A stretch of 64,000 nt of DNA from NCBI GenBank assembly GCA_033439795.1, contig JAUTDP010000001.1, positions 4,464,001 to 4,528,000 on the forward strand, given 5' to 3'. Of the stretch, positions 12,116 to 24,218 are shown in pieces. Below the pieces are notes generated by a model that was not told the origin of the DNA, did no database searches, and was given only the letters and a program-made list of their open reading frames with translations. Positions within the stretch are counted from its first letter, which is position 1. Each line of letters opens with the position of its first letter. Source of the DNA: Sordaria brevicollis. Its lineage: Eukaryota; Ascomycota; Sordariomycetes; Sordariales; Sordariaceae. Position numbers and translations under genes: made by a program.

Positions 12116-13002
12116 CGCGGGGCGAGGGATGAACCGAGAGTGCTCGTACTAACTTTGCTCTATCATGGACTAGAGGATTGATCTGGTTCACCGCGTTAAA
12201 TAGAACATTTGGCCATGTCCCGACTGACAACAATGGCTCATGTGGTTGTGGTGTTTCTGGTACAAAGTAAACATGGATGGTGAACTTTTGAATGTTTAAA
12301 GAACGTGCACGTTGCCTGCGATTGGTCGGAAACTGCCGCACAAGACAAAGCTCGGACAGACCTGGAGCGGGAAAGACCCCCCAAACAGCCCGACGCGTGA
12401 CCAGTTTTAGTGGACGCGTCCACTAGAAGGTACCGGCCAGCTGGTTCAATTTAGCGGGGAGACGCACCCTACGGCAACTTCCTAATTCGCCGACCTGCAT
12501 GTATCTTGACGACAGTGGGGGGCAGGCACCTGAGTCCCGGTATAAAAGAACGGACAGTACGTCCAACCCTCGTTCTTGCCCATTTCATCTATCCAAGGCG
12601 AATCGGGAACTTATGTGAACAACCTCATAACCTTCATGCTTCAAGATGTGATGGCCATAGGGCATTCAATACACTTTTTCTCAAAGGTTTCTCACAGTAT
12701 CTAGCTCACGACGTCAACCGCTCCAAAAGCCAGGATCCCATTCCTACGCTCGTCTCATCTATCCTGGCCTGCCAAGTACCCCATTGAGTTCATACAAGGC
12801 GTCTTATTCGGACTTCCCAGTCCATCCGGTCCCTTGGGTTTTCTATATACTCAAGTTGACCTGTTTGCACGTAACGATCTTGCCGGGTTTCCCCGTATGG
12901 TTTCGACTGTAGCACCGCTTACGGAGAGTTGTACCTCGGAGACAGACGGATCAAAGGCTGATATCAGATTGAGAGCCGCACTCACTGCATTACAGGACCA
13001 CA
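12116..13002. promoter_or_regulatory. divergent promoter region between F-box and MFS genes
   Basis: About 0.9 kb separates two divergently transcribed genes. No gene is supported. The overlapping short frames at 12506-12787 and 12834-13094 lack any family signature and probably lie in the 5' leader of the transporter mRNA. Confidence 0.45.
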
Positions 13003-14944
13003 ATGATGAACATCCTTTGGTCTGGTTACCGCTCAGAGTCGGCTGCAGGCTATCCGGGCGTTCTCATTCCACTCGGGGAGGCCCATTTACATAGTCACTC
13101 GTCCAAGTCTCGCCTACCCTCTGACTTGGACGACGCTCTCACCGGTCAGGATGGCGAGGGCGCCCACCATCACAAAGACCCAGCCAACGATGAGGACACA
13201 GGCATGCTACTAGAAATGGGGACGGAACCTGAATACAGCATCGAAGGACTCAGGAGAGAGGTTCGCCGCGGAAACAAGGGCGGCGAGAAGTGGACGGATT
13301 ATGAGAGTGAGACCACATACAACCCCGAGTAGTCTTGCAAGACATACACATGCTAAACCTTTCTATAGTGAAATCAAAGCTCATCAATAAGGCCATTCAA
13401 GACATCGGGATGGGGAGGTACAACTGGCAGTTATTCGTCTTGTGTGGCTTTGGCTGGTTCGCAGACAAGTATGAGGCCCCTTTCTTTGAGAGAGACACAA
13501 GAGCGACCGGTTGTTAATATCAGTCTCATGCAGTTTATGGATGCAAGGCATCTCTCTTACCCTCCCATCGCTATCAGCCGAGTTTGACATATCAGAGAAG
13601 ACCGTTCGTTATACCACGTCCTTCCTCTTTGGCGGTCTTTGCTTTGGGAGCTTCATATGGGGAATCGGATCCGATGTGCTTGGCCGTCGTCTCGCCTTCA
13701 ACGCCACTCTCTTCATAACCGCCGTCTTCGGTATTGCCTCTGCCTTTGCAACCAGCTGGGCTGGCGTTTGCTTCTTCTACGCTGCCCTTGGCTTTGGCGT
13801 TGGTGGTAACCTGCCCGTCGATGGTGCCCTCTTTCTGGAATTCTTGCCCGACGCCTCCAGCTCCCTGCTAACGCTTCTCTCTGTCTGGTGGCCCATCGGC
13901 CAACTATGCTCATCGCTGCTGGCCTGGTACTTCATTGGCCACCTGCCCGCCGAGCAAGGATGGCGGCATTTTGTGCTTAGCATCGGGATCATCACCTTGA
14001 TCATGTTCCTCGTCCGCTTCTGCATCTTCCAGCTATACGAGTCACCCAAGTTCCTCCTTTCACGAGGCCGACAAGCCGAAGCAGTTGCTGTCGTCCATGG
14101 GATCGCCTTCCGGAACGGCCGCAAAACGTGGTTAACCGAGGAAATCCTCGACGCTGTCGTTGACGGGCTATCGTCACCCTCACCCGCCACTCCTCGTCGC
14201 CGCCAGCATGTGACGACGCGACAACGGCTATCAACCGCCACGATCCTCAAGCAACGCTTTGCTTCTTTTTCGGGAGACCGTCTCCGTCCGCTCTTCAGCA
14301 ACCACAAGCTCGGTTTGACTACCGCCATCATCTGGTTCTGCTGGGCAACCATTGGCATGGGATACCCCTTATTCAACGCCTTTCTCCCTCAGTATCTATC
14401 ACACGGCGGCAACAATAACAACGGCGGACAGTCAGCGCCAGAAACAAGCACTAGGACGACCAATCCTGAAATCATCTCAGCCGAAACCTACCGCAACTAC
14501 GCTATAACCTCCATTGCTGGCGTGCCCGGTAGTTTGCTCGCCGCCTACGCAGTAGACATGAAGTCACCCTTCTTGGGGCGTCGCGGAACTCTCGCTCTCT
14601 CGACGCTCGTCTCCGCCATCTTTCTATACCTGTTCGTCAAGTTTGGTACTACACCGGGTTGGTTACTGACGTTCTCTTGCATTGAGGCGTTTGCACAGAA
14701 TATTATGTATGGCGTCCTGTACGCCTTCACCCCGGAGATTTTCCCGGCGCCCGTCCGCGGAGCAGGCACGGGCGTGGCGAGTTTCTTGAACAGGGTTACG
14801 GGTCTGGTGGCGCCCATTTTGGCGGCGACGGTTCCCGGGGATGGTACGACCACGCCGGTGTATTTGTCGGCGGCGCTGATACTGGCGGCGTTTGTGGGGA
14901 TGGTCATGATTCCTATCGAGACGAGGGGCAGGCAGAGGTTGTGA
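13003..14944 (+). CDS. major facilitator superfamily transporter
   Basis: Three exons, 13003-13306, 13369-13468 and 13534-14944, give 604 residues. Both introns have YAG acceptors (TATAG, TGCAG) and keep the frame. About 130 hydrophilic residues precede the first helix, which is rebuilt across intron 2 (GFGWFADN then LWMQG). This is the conserved start of the SV2/phosphate-sugar-like MFS group in fungi. The MFS loop 2-3 signature GSDVLGRRLAF lies near residues 180-190. A long cytoplasmic loop with Arg-rich sequence separates the two six-helix halves, and a short loop with NNNNGG is predicted between helices 7 and 8. Substrate cannot be read from sequence. The start at 13003 is the first in-frame ATG of this exon; an internal Met near 13206 is an alternative. 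Confidence 0.85.
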
Positions 14945-15208
14945 TTGGTGGTGAAGTTTTGGAAAGAAGGTCAAAAGGTCGGAATAACAGCACACCCAAG
15001 AATTAGTAAGATGGATGACAGATGACAGACACCAGGGCAGGTCAGGTGTCATAGGGTCGAGGTGAGACCAAGCATCAAGAAGGCTTCGTCACAATACCAG
15101 CACAATTTGAAACGGTGTTACACCCGAGTGCATGTTTTGTCTAAACGCTCTGCTAAAATAACCTGAAATATGAATCGAAAAAAGCTCAACTAAATGAAAA
15201 CCAACCTC

Positions 15209-16351
15209 TCACTTCGTCCCCCTAGCACCAGCCGGCGCATCCACCCTCCTCCTCTGCAACCCCCTCCCCAGCGCATCCCTCACCATCGGGTCATTCCTAA
15301 TCGTGTTTTGCACCAACCACTCCTTGATCTTCCCTCTCATACTGCTCAAAGCCTCCTGATCGCCCGCAAACGGTGCCAACTCTAGCTCCACCAACCTCGA
15401 CATATCCTGATCCAGTCCTCTACTCATCATCTCCAGCCTCTCCAGTCCTTGCTTTAACAGCTCCTCCTGATCCGCCCCAGCCCCATTACTATCCTTCGCG
15501 ACCAGCTGTCCACTCGACGTATCAGCCGTCAACAACGGGCCAATCTGCGAAATAGCAATATACACCGTCACTGAAAGTTTCCGCATAAGCGCCACCGCCT
15601 GAAAAGGTAAGTAATACCTCCCCATAATTCCCGTTACCCTTTGCAACAACGGGTTCAAGAAATGTTGAAAAACCACCGGCCTCCATGGGCTCATCACCGT
15701 ATGCGCCTCCCACACAAACATGCTCGCCAGGACTAACCACCTTTCGTACTTGCCCCACGTCAAGTACCCGAGCAGTCCAAGAGCATAAAGCACGGCGGCC
15801 GCAAGGCCGTAGTACGACAGCAACATCTGCGCGCCTCGCATGACGAAGTCGCGGTGGGTTTTGCATGCTCCCTTTGCGCCGTTACCCTGGGGGCCCGCCC
15901 ACGCTACGGCGTCTAGACCGAACCGCTCGTACGCCCAGCGGCGGACCGGGTCCGTCAAAGTGTCGACGGCCGTCTTCAGGTGTACAAAGTAGTTGTTTAC
16001 CTCCTCTTGATTTTGTTGGCCGGTGACTTTATCGGGGTGGTAAAGCGCTGCAAGGCGACGGAATCGGGACTTGATCTCGCGCTCGCTGGCGTCGGGGCTG
16101 ACGCCTAGGTCGCCGTAGAAGTTGGAGCCTCGTACAACGAGCTCGTAGTGCGCTTCGTACATGGTGTATAAGAGGTAAATGGTCACGACGAGGATGTGGA
16201 TGCGTCGACGGTGTTCGGCGTATCGAGGCGTCCCTGGGATCGGGTGGGGAGAGCCGGCGCGGATAGTGATGCCGTAGTAGAGAGATTGGACCCAGCCGGT
16301 GACGAGGTTGGGGAGGAATGTCCACCCGAAGAGGGAGAGGAGGTCGGACAT
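15209..16351 (-). CDS. membrane-bound J-domain (DnaJ) protein
   Basis: A single exon of 380 residues. J-domains stimulate Hsp70 ATPase, and the HPD motif needed for this is present at residues 105-107 (ALYHPDKV). A hydrophobic segment near 52-65 precedes the J-domain. At least one more strong membrane segment follows near 185-215. The protein is therefore predicted to be membrane-embedded, probably in the ER, with the J-domain placed early as in Sec63-like proteins. It lacks the DnaJ Gly/Phe and zinc-finger regions, so it is a class III (type C) J-protein. Its 3' end faces the MFS transporter with a spacer of about 260 nt. Confidence 0.85.
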   Translation of the reverse strand: MSDLLSLFGWTFLPNLVTGWVQSLYYGITIRAGSPHPIPGTPRYAEHRRRIHILVVTIYLLYTMYEAHYELVVRGSNFYGDLGVSPDASEREIKSRFRRLAALYHPDKVTGQQNQEEVNNYFVHLKTAVDTLTDPVRRWAYERFGLDAVAWAGPQGNGAKGACKTHRDFVMRGAQMLLSYYGLAAAVLYALGLLGYLTWGKYERWLVLASMFVWEAHTVMSPWRPVVFQHFLNPLLQRVTGIMGRYYLPFQAVALMRKLSVTVYIAISQIGPLLTADTSSGQLVAKDSNGAGADQEELLKQGLERLEMMSRGLDQDMSRLVELELAPFAGDQEALSSMRGKIKEWLVQNTIRNDPMVRDALGRGLQRRRVDAPAGARGTK

Positions 16352-17296
16352 CCTTTCGGCATTCGGTAGGTGTTATTATTAATGTGGTTCGGTCGTTCTC
16401 TCGATCGGTTGTTGAAGTGCTTCCTTGTCTACGCGCGCACAGGTCGCAAAGTGTTTCTGGTGTAAGTCGCGGAGGGATGTTTCAACTCGTTGTCAGCTGG
16501 GCATTGCAGAATAAAGAACGTTGGAAATAGCCAAAACATGAACTTTTTAAAAGAAAGAAGATGAAGCCATGTCCAAAGGGAGACCGAAAAGACAGTGGCA
16601 GATGCAGAGCACCCTCGTGGTTGTGATATGAAATGACAATTGTGTGTTATTTTGGTGACTTTTTAGTGGTGTTAAGCGCTGAACACTGAAAGTCAAGTTG
16701 GCCTCATCCCTCCACACGCGACCCACCACCTGCAAGGCTGACGACGTACAAGGGCGTCCCTTGCGTCATGTATCCGGGATTCCGCGGCAGGCATATCGGT
16801 CATTGACCGGCAAACTCGGCTATGATCGGACTGGCCAAGTCCTTTGCATCGGCACAGCAACTGCAGTATTCCACATGTCGTCAAGCAGCAGGGCGTCATC
16901 GCTCAAGAGCAGCATCATGCATCAAGTACAAGTTTGAGAAGAGGAGGATCCCACAAATCAATTCATAAACTCATAACGCAACGACCCTTGCAGGTCTCAA
17001 AATAAAAAGAAAACCGGTGACCAAAATGACAAATACAGTAATCCATAACATACACAACTATCGTTCCTCGTTCCTCCCTCTTGTTCTTCTTTGCTGTTCC
17101 AAGTCTTCGTATAGCGCGTGGGGGTCTTCACCACCACCACCGCTGTTCGTCCCCCTTTCATCATTAAACACTAAGCAGAGGTAGATGTTCGCCTCATCAT
17201 TATCATCACACCAATATGCCGATTATTAAACCACAGCAGCCGCCCCCTGATTCCGAAAATTATAAGGTAAGAAAAAGACTTAAAAGTGTAAGGCCT
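16352..17296. other. intergenic region between J-protein promoter and repeat-protein 3' end
   Basis: No supported gene. It should contain the promoter and 5' leader of the J-protein gene (near 16.35-16.5 kb) and the 3' untranslated region of the long acidic protein (near 17.0-17.3 kb). Short frames on both strands overlap each other and have no recognisable domain. Confidence 0.4.
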
Positions 17297-20200
17297 TTAA
17301 CTGCTGCCAAAGAACCGCCTGATGGCAGCTCTGAAGCCAGTCTTCTTGCCTTCCTTTGCTTCTTTCCTTTGCTCTTCCCTCTTTTGGCGATGAGCGGCAG
17401 CCTGTGTTGGTGACTGAGGCTCCGTACCGCTAGCCGACGACGTGGGTGACACGGCGTCTCCAGACTCGTCCGATGCAGTGGATGATTGCTTCTTGGACTT
17501 GAAGACGGACGAGATGGAGCTCTTCTTGCTGTGTCCGCGCTCGGTGGCCTTGTTCTCTTTGTTGCTTGCATCCTGAGACTCCCTCGATTTGAGCGATCTC
17601 CGCAGTCTTGTTGTGCTAGACCGCCCAAGCTCCGGTGAAGAGGATCCTTGTTGAACAATGGTCGGGTCCGACACGGTCTCGGCGTTCTTGATGTGAGCAT
17701 ATTTCTTGCTGGCGGTGGGCGAAGGGGGCTCGACATCCTTGCCCTTTCCTTTCACATCCGCCTCGGAAGGCACTCCTGAGAGACCAAGGGCGTTGGTTTC
17801 CGGCTTATCAGCTGTGGCAGTGGCAGCTGGGCTTGAAGAATCGGCTGTGGCGTAAACGACTACTGCTGCTGCGACCATCTCCTCTGCTTGCTTAATGGTG
17901 TTCTTGTCCTGCCCCCGCTCATTGCGGGCGCGGCTCACTTCCTGAGCCACAGGATCGTCAAGATCAGGGAGAACGACAGCAGATGTGGGTACACGCTGGT
18001 CCACCGAGACTTGGTCGGTTGTCCTGTCTTCTGTTGAATGCCTTTGGGGATTAAGAGCGTTATCAGTCTGTGTTCCTTCCTGGTCAACGGACTGGATTGT
18101 TTTTTCCTCACCATCTTCAGAAGAAGCTCCCTTCTTTCCATCAATTTTTGCAGCTTCTTCTTCAGCTGGTGCTTCCTTCTCCACAACGTGGAAGGATTCG
18201 GAGAGCGGCACCGTCTCATCAACGATCTCGGGCGCTTCAGCGTCTACTGACGAAGTCGGCTTGACATCCTCAGCGACAGCTTCGGAAGACTTGGTCTCGG
18301 GCTTGGGGCGCTCAGCAACGAGTGAGCCAGCCTCCGTTGAACCGTGAGCAATGGAACGCTCGAGGGTGGCGACCTTGGGTGCAGCATCCGAGATAACGGG
18401 CTTGGCGACTTCGGTGACCTTATCTGTGACGGGCTTGGCGACTTCAACGACCTTCTCGGTGACGGGCTTGGAGGCTTCAACGACCTGCTCGGTGACGGGC
18501 TTGGAGACCTCAGTGACCTTGTCGGCAACCGCAACAGCGGCAGCTCCCAGGGTACCAGCAACAGCAATGCCCGCGCCGATGGCAATCTCCGCAACGTTGG
18601 ACTTGCTCTCTTCGGCGTCCTTCTTCTCGGGTTCCTCGACAGCCTTCGTGACGGGCTCGGGCTTGTCGGTAGCTTCCTCCTGAGGCTCCGCCGCCGGAGC
18701 CTCCTCAACAGCCTGTTGAACGCTAGCAGGTTCCTCATGGCTGACAGCGTCCGTGGGTACTTGGACGCCGTCGTTGGATGATTCCCCTTCAATGGCAGTC
18801 TTGTCCTCACCTGTAGTCTGCTCCGCGGCAGCCACCTCCTTGGCATCATCTTGCACGGGTGCAGCAATTGTGTCTTGGATCTTGGCCTCGCTCGACTCAT
18901 CAACCGGCAATACTGCCTTTGACTCACCGACAGTTTCCTCGACTGGAGTTTGCTTCTCGTTGTTATCCTCAGCCTTGGCAGCGGCGGGCTCAGAAGCCTC
19001 GACCTGAGCGATATCGGTAGCCTTGACTTCGGGAGCGGATTCTACGGCCTGAGAGACGGGCTCAGCCACAGTCTCAGCAGGCTCAGCAGCCTCGGTGACG
19101 GTCTTGGTGGCGGATTCGGTGTTAACAGGCTCGACAGCCTCGGTGGCGGGCTCAGCGGCAGCCTCGGTAACCACAGACTTGGCGGCAATCTCGGTGGGCT
19201 CAACAGTGGGCTCAGAAGTAGCCTCTGTCACAGGCTTGACGGCAACCGCCTGCTCTTCGGGCTTGACTTCCTCGACGATGGGAGTCTTCTCGACGGTCTC
19301 GGCTTCTTCGACAGTCTTTGGCGCCTCGGTAGCGGGGGTCTCCTTCTCAACCGGGGCCTCCTCGACAACAAGCTTGGACTCTTCGGCGGGCTTGGTCTCT
19401 TCCCCCACAGGCTTGGCCTCCTCGACGAGCTCGACCTTCTCGACAGGCTTAGCCTCCTCAACAGCCTCGGTCTCCGCGACTACGGGAGTCTCTTCAACGG
19501 GCTTGACCTCCTCCTCAGCAGGATTGACCTCCTCCTCAATAGGCTTGGCCTCCTCGACGGGCTTGGTCTCCTCGACAGGCTTAGCCTCCTCGACGGGCTT
19601 GGTCTCCTCTGCAGACTTGACCTCCTCTTCAACAGGCTTAGCCTCCTCGACGAGCTTGGTCTCCTCGACAGACTTAGCCTCCTCGACGGGCTTGGTCTCC
19701 TCAGCAGATTTAACCTCCTCCTCAACAGGCTTAGCCTCCTCGACGAGCTTGGTCTCCTCGACAGACTTGACGTCCTCAACAGCAGCGACCTCGGCGATCT
19801 GAGGCTCCGCGACAGTCTTGGGCTCTTCGGTGGCCTTGGACTCATCAACAACGGGTGTCTCCGCAGCAGCCTTGGTTTCTTCGACGACGGGGGTCTGCTC
19901 AACCTCAGCGGCCTTTGTCTCCTCGACAGCAGGGGTTTCAACAGCAGGCTCGGGAGCGGTGACATCTTCCGAGACAGGTTTCTCGGTGGCAGCAGACTCA
20001 GGGGCCTTTTCCTCAACCTCTTCCGCCTTGGTCTCCTCCTGAGTCGCGGAGGCCTCAGGCTTCTCTTCGGAAACCTCAGTCTTTTCCTCGGCAGCAGGAG
20101 CCTCGACCTTCTGCTCGACAGGAGCCTCCGACTGCTCTGCCTTGACTAGAGTCTCAGGGTTCTCCTCTTGCGCGTCGGTCTTGGTTTCGAAAACAGATGT

Positions 20201-21645
20201 CTCGGCAGCCTCCTCAGAAGCAGGAGCCTCAATCTCCTTGACAGCAGGAGTCTCGACTTCTTCGACAGTAGGAGCCTCAACTTTCTCCTCGGGAGCAGAG
20301 GTCTCAGCCACCTCAATGGCAGGGGCTTCAGTCTTCTCCTCCTGGGCCTTGGACTCCTCGGGAGCAGGAACCTCGACAGCCCCAACGACTGGGGTCTCGA
20401 CCGCCTCAACAACCGGAGTTTCGGTCTTCTCCTCCTCGACGTTAGTCTGAGTCTCCTCGGTAACAGGGGCAGCAGTCTCCTTCACCTCCTCTGTCGTTTC
20501 GGGAAGATGGAAGAAAATGTGAGAGAGGCCACCCTTGCTTTGAACGGGAACCTCGGGCACCTTAACTTCTTCCTTGGCCTCAGCCTGGACTTCAGAAGCC
20601 TCAACATTTTCAGCTGGCGTGCTGTCGACTTCTGGCACCTTAGTCTCCTCGACGACCTCAACCTTGGTGTCGACGGGCTCGGCGCTTTCGAGGACCTCCT
20701 TGGTCTCGGGAACGACCTCCGAGATGGGCTCGGGGGTAGCCTCGGTAACCTCAGGTACAACAACCTCGGGAGCAGGCTTGTCGTCCTCCTTCAACTCAGC
20801 AACCTCAGCGTATGTCGGAGTGGATTCATCCTGGGCGATTGTTGTGGTAGTGGCGGTAGTCTCTTCCTCGGGCTGGGAAGGAACCTTCTCTTCAGTGCTG
20901 ACGGGCTCAGGGGCGGCCACGGGAGCCTCCTCGGTTGTCGTCGCCGGTGTCTCCTCAGTCGATGCTGGCGCGGGGGTTTCCTCGGACTTGGACTCCTCAA
21001 CCTGGGGTTCGGCGACGGGCTCCTCGACCTTCTTTACTTCCACGGCCTCAGGCTCCGGCGCAGGCTCGCTCGGTTGGCTGACCTCCTCAGGTTGCTGTTC
21101 TTGCTGTTGTTGCTCCTCGGCAATCGGCTTAACCTCTGGTGTTTGCTCGGCGGTCTCTGTTTGCGCAGGCTGCTCTCCTAGGATGGAAGCGATAGATGTC
21201 GAAAGGTCCTTGCTGGTCTTGGACTTGGACTTCTTCTTCTTCTTTTTCTTCTTCTTCTCGGCGTCGTTCTGGGCGCCGCTATCCTCGTGCTCCTCGTGGG
21301 CAGCCTCAGACTCTGTCACCGGCTGAGACTCGGCCTCGGCCAGCGCAAGAGCCCTAGCAGCGGCCTTCTTTGCCTTCTCCTTTTCCCTCTTCTTGGCGTT
21401 CTTCTTGGCGTTCTTAGAGGCAGCAGGACTTCCCGGAGAGCCTGGAGTGTTGGGAGACATGGGCGAGCTCAAGTCATCGTCTATAGCAGCGATCAGTATG
21501 GCTGAGACGCTACGGCTGCAGCTCGGCCATGTAGACAGCACTTACCATCGTGGTGGTTGACACCATTCTGTGTCACCTCAGCTTGTGCCTTGTCGGAAGA
21601 AGTCACGACGGAGAGGGCCTGAGGTGTGCTCTTCTTATCCGCCAT
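17297..21645 (-). CDS. large acidic Glu/Ala/Val/Pro repeat protein (function unknown)
   Basis: Two exons: 21645-21546 (MADKKSTPQALSVV start) and 21480-17297, joined in phase by a GTAAGT...CTATAG intron, giving 1,427 residues. The N-terminus has a Pro/Ser/Gly patch, a KNAKKNAKKREKEKAKK basic stretch and a run of nine lysines. The bulk, about residues 110-1050, is Glu, Ala, Val, Pro and Thr arranged as degenerate EExKPVEE/EETPVVE units. One 31-residue unit is repeated nearly exactly near residues 600-660. A hydrophobic Gly/Ala stretch (AIGAGIAVAGTLGAAAVAVA) sits near residue 1058, followed by KPVTEKVVEV-type repeats. The C-terminus is basic and Ser-rich and ends GKKTGFRAAIRRFFGSS, a possible amphipathic membrane-binding helix. 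The sequence suggests a disordered scaffold. No family is recognised. Confidence 0.8.
19598..19774 (-). repeat. in-frame 93-bp tandem repeat in the acidic protein
   Basis: On the plus strand, the 40-plus bases beginning AACAGGCTTAGCCTCC at 19631 recur at 19724, a period of 93 bp (31 codons). Upstream flanking bases are also nearly identical. Weaker copies continue on both sides. The reading frame is preserved, so copy-number change would lengthen or shorten the acidic repeat domain without breaking it. Confidence 0.75.
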
Positions 21646-24176
21646 GCAGAGCTGTGTCGTCGGGGGTATCGGAAGGCGGTAGGAAGCTAACGAGTAGCAA
21701 ATACGGGTGGGGCCTTGGACGGCAGTGTTTGGCCTCGGTTCAAGCTCTCAGCGTTGGAACAGAAAGGGGGGAACTGTCTAAATATGTGCTTGTTGGTGGT
21801 CGTATAAGCCAGGTATGGCCAGCCTGGATGGTGTCACGTCCTGTAGTTGGCCGCGCAAACGGTCCCAGAATCAGAAACAAGCTCGTCAAGTTACGGAAGA
21901 TGAGATGAAAGGGTGAGTCTAGGACACCACTCTTGAGCCGGGTGAACAAATGGCGCGGGGCAATGAGCTAGGGGGAGCTGATTGTGCGAACAACGACCAG
22001 GCGTATGGAGATTGAGTGTGAGAAGATGACGGAGGGAGAAAAAAAAATTGAGCTTGTATTCACCTCGTAAGTCGTAACGCGTGTTCAGGTCGGCGATGGG
22101 GGGTAATGACTCTCGGAGCCGTTTGGTTTTACAGAGGTGAAACTCCTAGGAAAGGGGATTCTAGGAGAGTTGAAGTTGGAGTGTAGCAGGTGGAAAAGGG
22201 ACCCTTGGGCAAGTTTCGAGAAGAAAAAAAGCGACTGGGCTTGGCACGACTGGAGTTTCGCAGGAGTGATGGACTCAGAACTGTGGATGTTGTGGACTTT
22301 GTGGACTTTGTGCGGATGGGGATGGGACCACCGGGCTCGACATTGGATTATGAGTGGTACCTTCCCTTCCTGCCCACACACAACCACAGCCTTTTCCCCC
22401 TTCTTGTTCCGCTTTTGTGCCCTGATGCCGGACTGATGCCCTCACTCCCCGGTCCTTTTTGGTTTTTGGGCGTCTGTAGCAGTGTAGGTCATATGTACCG
22501 CCGCGGCCGAATGGACCGACGTCGTCAACAAATTCCCTTTTGCTACCCCGGCTGCAACATGGGGTATTTCCAATTGGGAAGGGTTCCCCATCGTCACGGC
22601 TCCTCACGGCTCCCCATATTGCTCGCAGCTAGCCGCGCGATTGGCCGGCGCCGGGGTGAGATTGGGCAGTGACCCACCACATCTCCACCAGAATCCTCAC
22701 ATTGACCACTCACCGCATCAGATTCATCGCCCGCCTTGCGGCCTTGGGATCAAAGGAGATCCGCCGCCCTCTGATCTCTTCTTTCTGCAGCAATTGACCC
22801 ATCAACACCCAAGCAAGACACCCAAGACACCAACCCCACGGTTCACCAAACAACCCAACTCCGGTACTGTACAAGCGACTTTCCCTTTGTCACTGCTCTT
22901 GCAAACATTGGCCCACGAGCTTCACGGTAGCGCCACGTCGTCGCAATGGCACCAGGGGAACGACGGTGCTATGGTACACTGTAAATGAGCAGCAGGGGCT
23001 TGGAGGAGGGGAACCCAGATCACCTCTAGAAAGGGACAAGGCCCAGGTACACAGGTGCTCAGGCGGTACCAATAGTCTATGTACTTGTACCGTAAGAAGA
23101 ACTGCTACCATATTGAGGGGCTGGTTGGTGATGGACAATGGCGCCGTTTGAGCGTTGCAGGTTCATTATGGGGTAGCTATGTCTTCTCGTCCTCATCAGC
23201 TGAGGAAGAGACCGCCGCCAAAAGCCCGATTTGACGGGCAACGGTCGACGAACGGGAGCTATCAAAGAGATGAAGTCATCTCAAAATAGACATCCAGCCT
23301 ATCCGAGACCCGCATCACCAATGGCAGCAACAGGGACGACGCCTGTCCGGGACATATAAGCTCGAGACGCTGCTGTCTATCTCGTGTTGGTGTGTTTTAC
23401 AAAGGCCAGAACCCAAGCGTCAATGTCTCGCAAAAGATGTCAGATGTTTATCATTTCATCAATCTTCAACCAAACTGCGAGGCTGACAGCAGCTAGTTTA
23501 TTGGCTACGGCAAAAGCTCCCGGTGTTATTGGGTCGGACTCTGGTGAGCCGGCCATTACCTTTCATTGGGCTCTTTCTCGAAGAGGGTTACACGAGCTGG
23601 ACTTGTTCCTGGATTGGGTATGTCGTCTGAACTTTTGAAGTACTTACAGTTTTCCCACACTTTAGATGAGACTACTCTTTGGAAACCAACGGTGAATCCA
23701 TCTTGATGAACTTTCAGAATTTGGCGAGTAAAGATCTCTAGTTGATATCTTCACCGCGCTTGCTGACATTGATTCTAGCAAATTACGTTTTCTTCCACTC
23801 GGTTAATCAAAGTGTCCTCACTTTCCTCTGATCGTGTTATGACTGCAAGATTGCAGATTCATCCCGTCAATCATGGGTTCCGCATACATTCTCGGGTTGA
23901 TCAGGCTACGTGGGCACCCAACAGCTTGTCGTTGCTGGCAGATCGCCGTGATGGGATTGGCGATGAAATGCAGCCGGAACGGACGTGACCTTGACGGCGG
24001 CAGATGTTACCCCAGTCCACCACTCCCACACCATCAATATCACACTTTCAAATTTTTGAAAAATCGTGTGAGCATTCGGTCAAGAAAAATGCTGGGTAGG
24101 ACGAAAAGCGGGTAGAAATCTCTGGCTGTTTTTCGCTGCATAGAAGCCCAGGTGTCCTGCCCAATTGCGCCGTCTG

Positions 24177-24218
24177 CCCAATTTCACACTTTCGAAAAAG
24201 ACCGTGGTGGAAATTGGG
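24177..24218. repeat. imperfect hairpin
   Basis: The arms CCCAATTTC (24177-24185) and GAAATTGGG (24210-24218) are perfect complements. The inner CACAC and GTGGTG extend the stem imperfectly. A related sequence with TCACACTTTC and GTGTGA arms lies about 140 bp upstream, suggesting two diverged copies of the same palindrome. Confidence 0.5.

Noticed and set aside
13777..14376. Minus-strand frame opposite the MFS transporter
   Set aside because: Arg/Ser-rich shadow without domains; the sense strand encodes transmembrane helices.
18950..21326. Long plus-strand open frames (up to about 400 codons) opposite the acidic repeat protein
   Set aside because: They are the complement of Glu/Val/Ala/Pro repeats, giving Leu/Gly/Ser-rich nonsense. 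The minus strand has the start, splice site and stop of a real gene.
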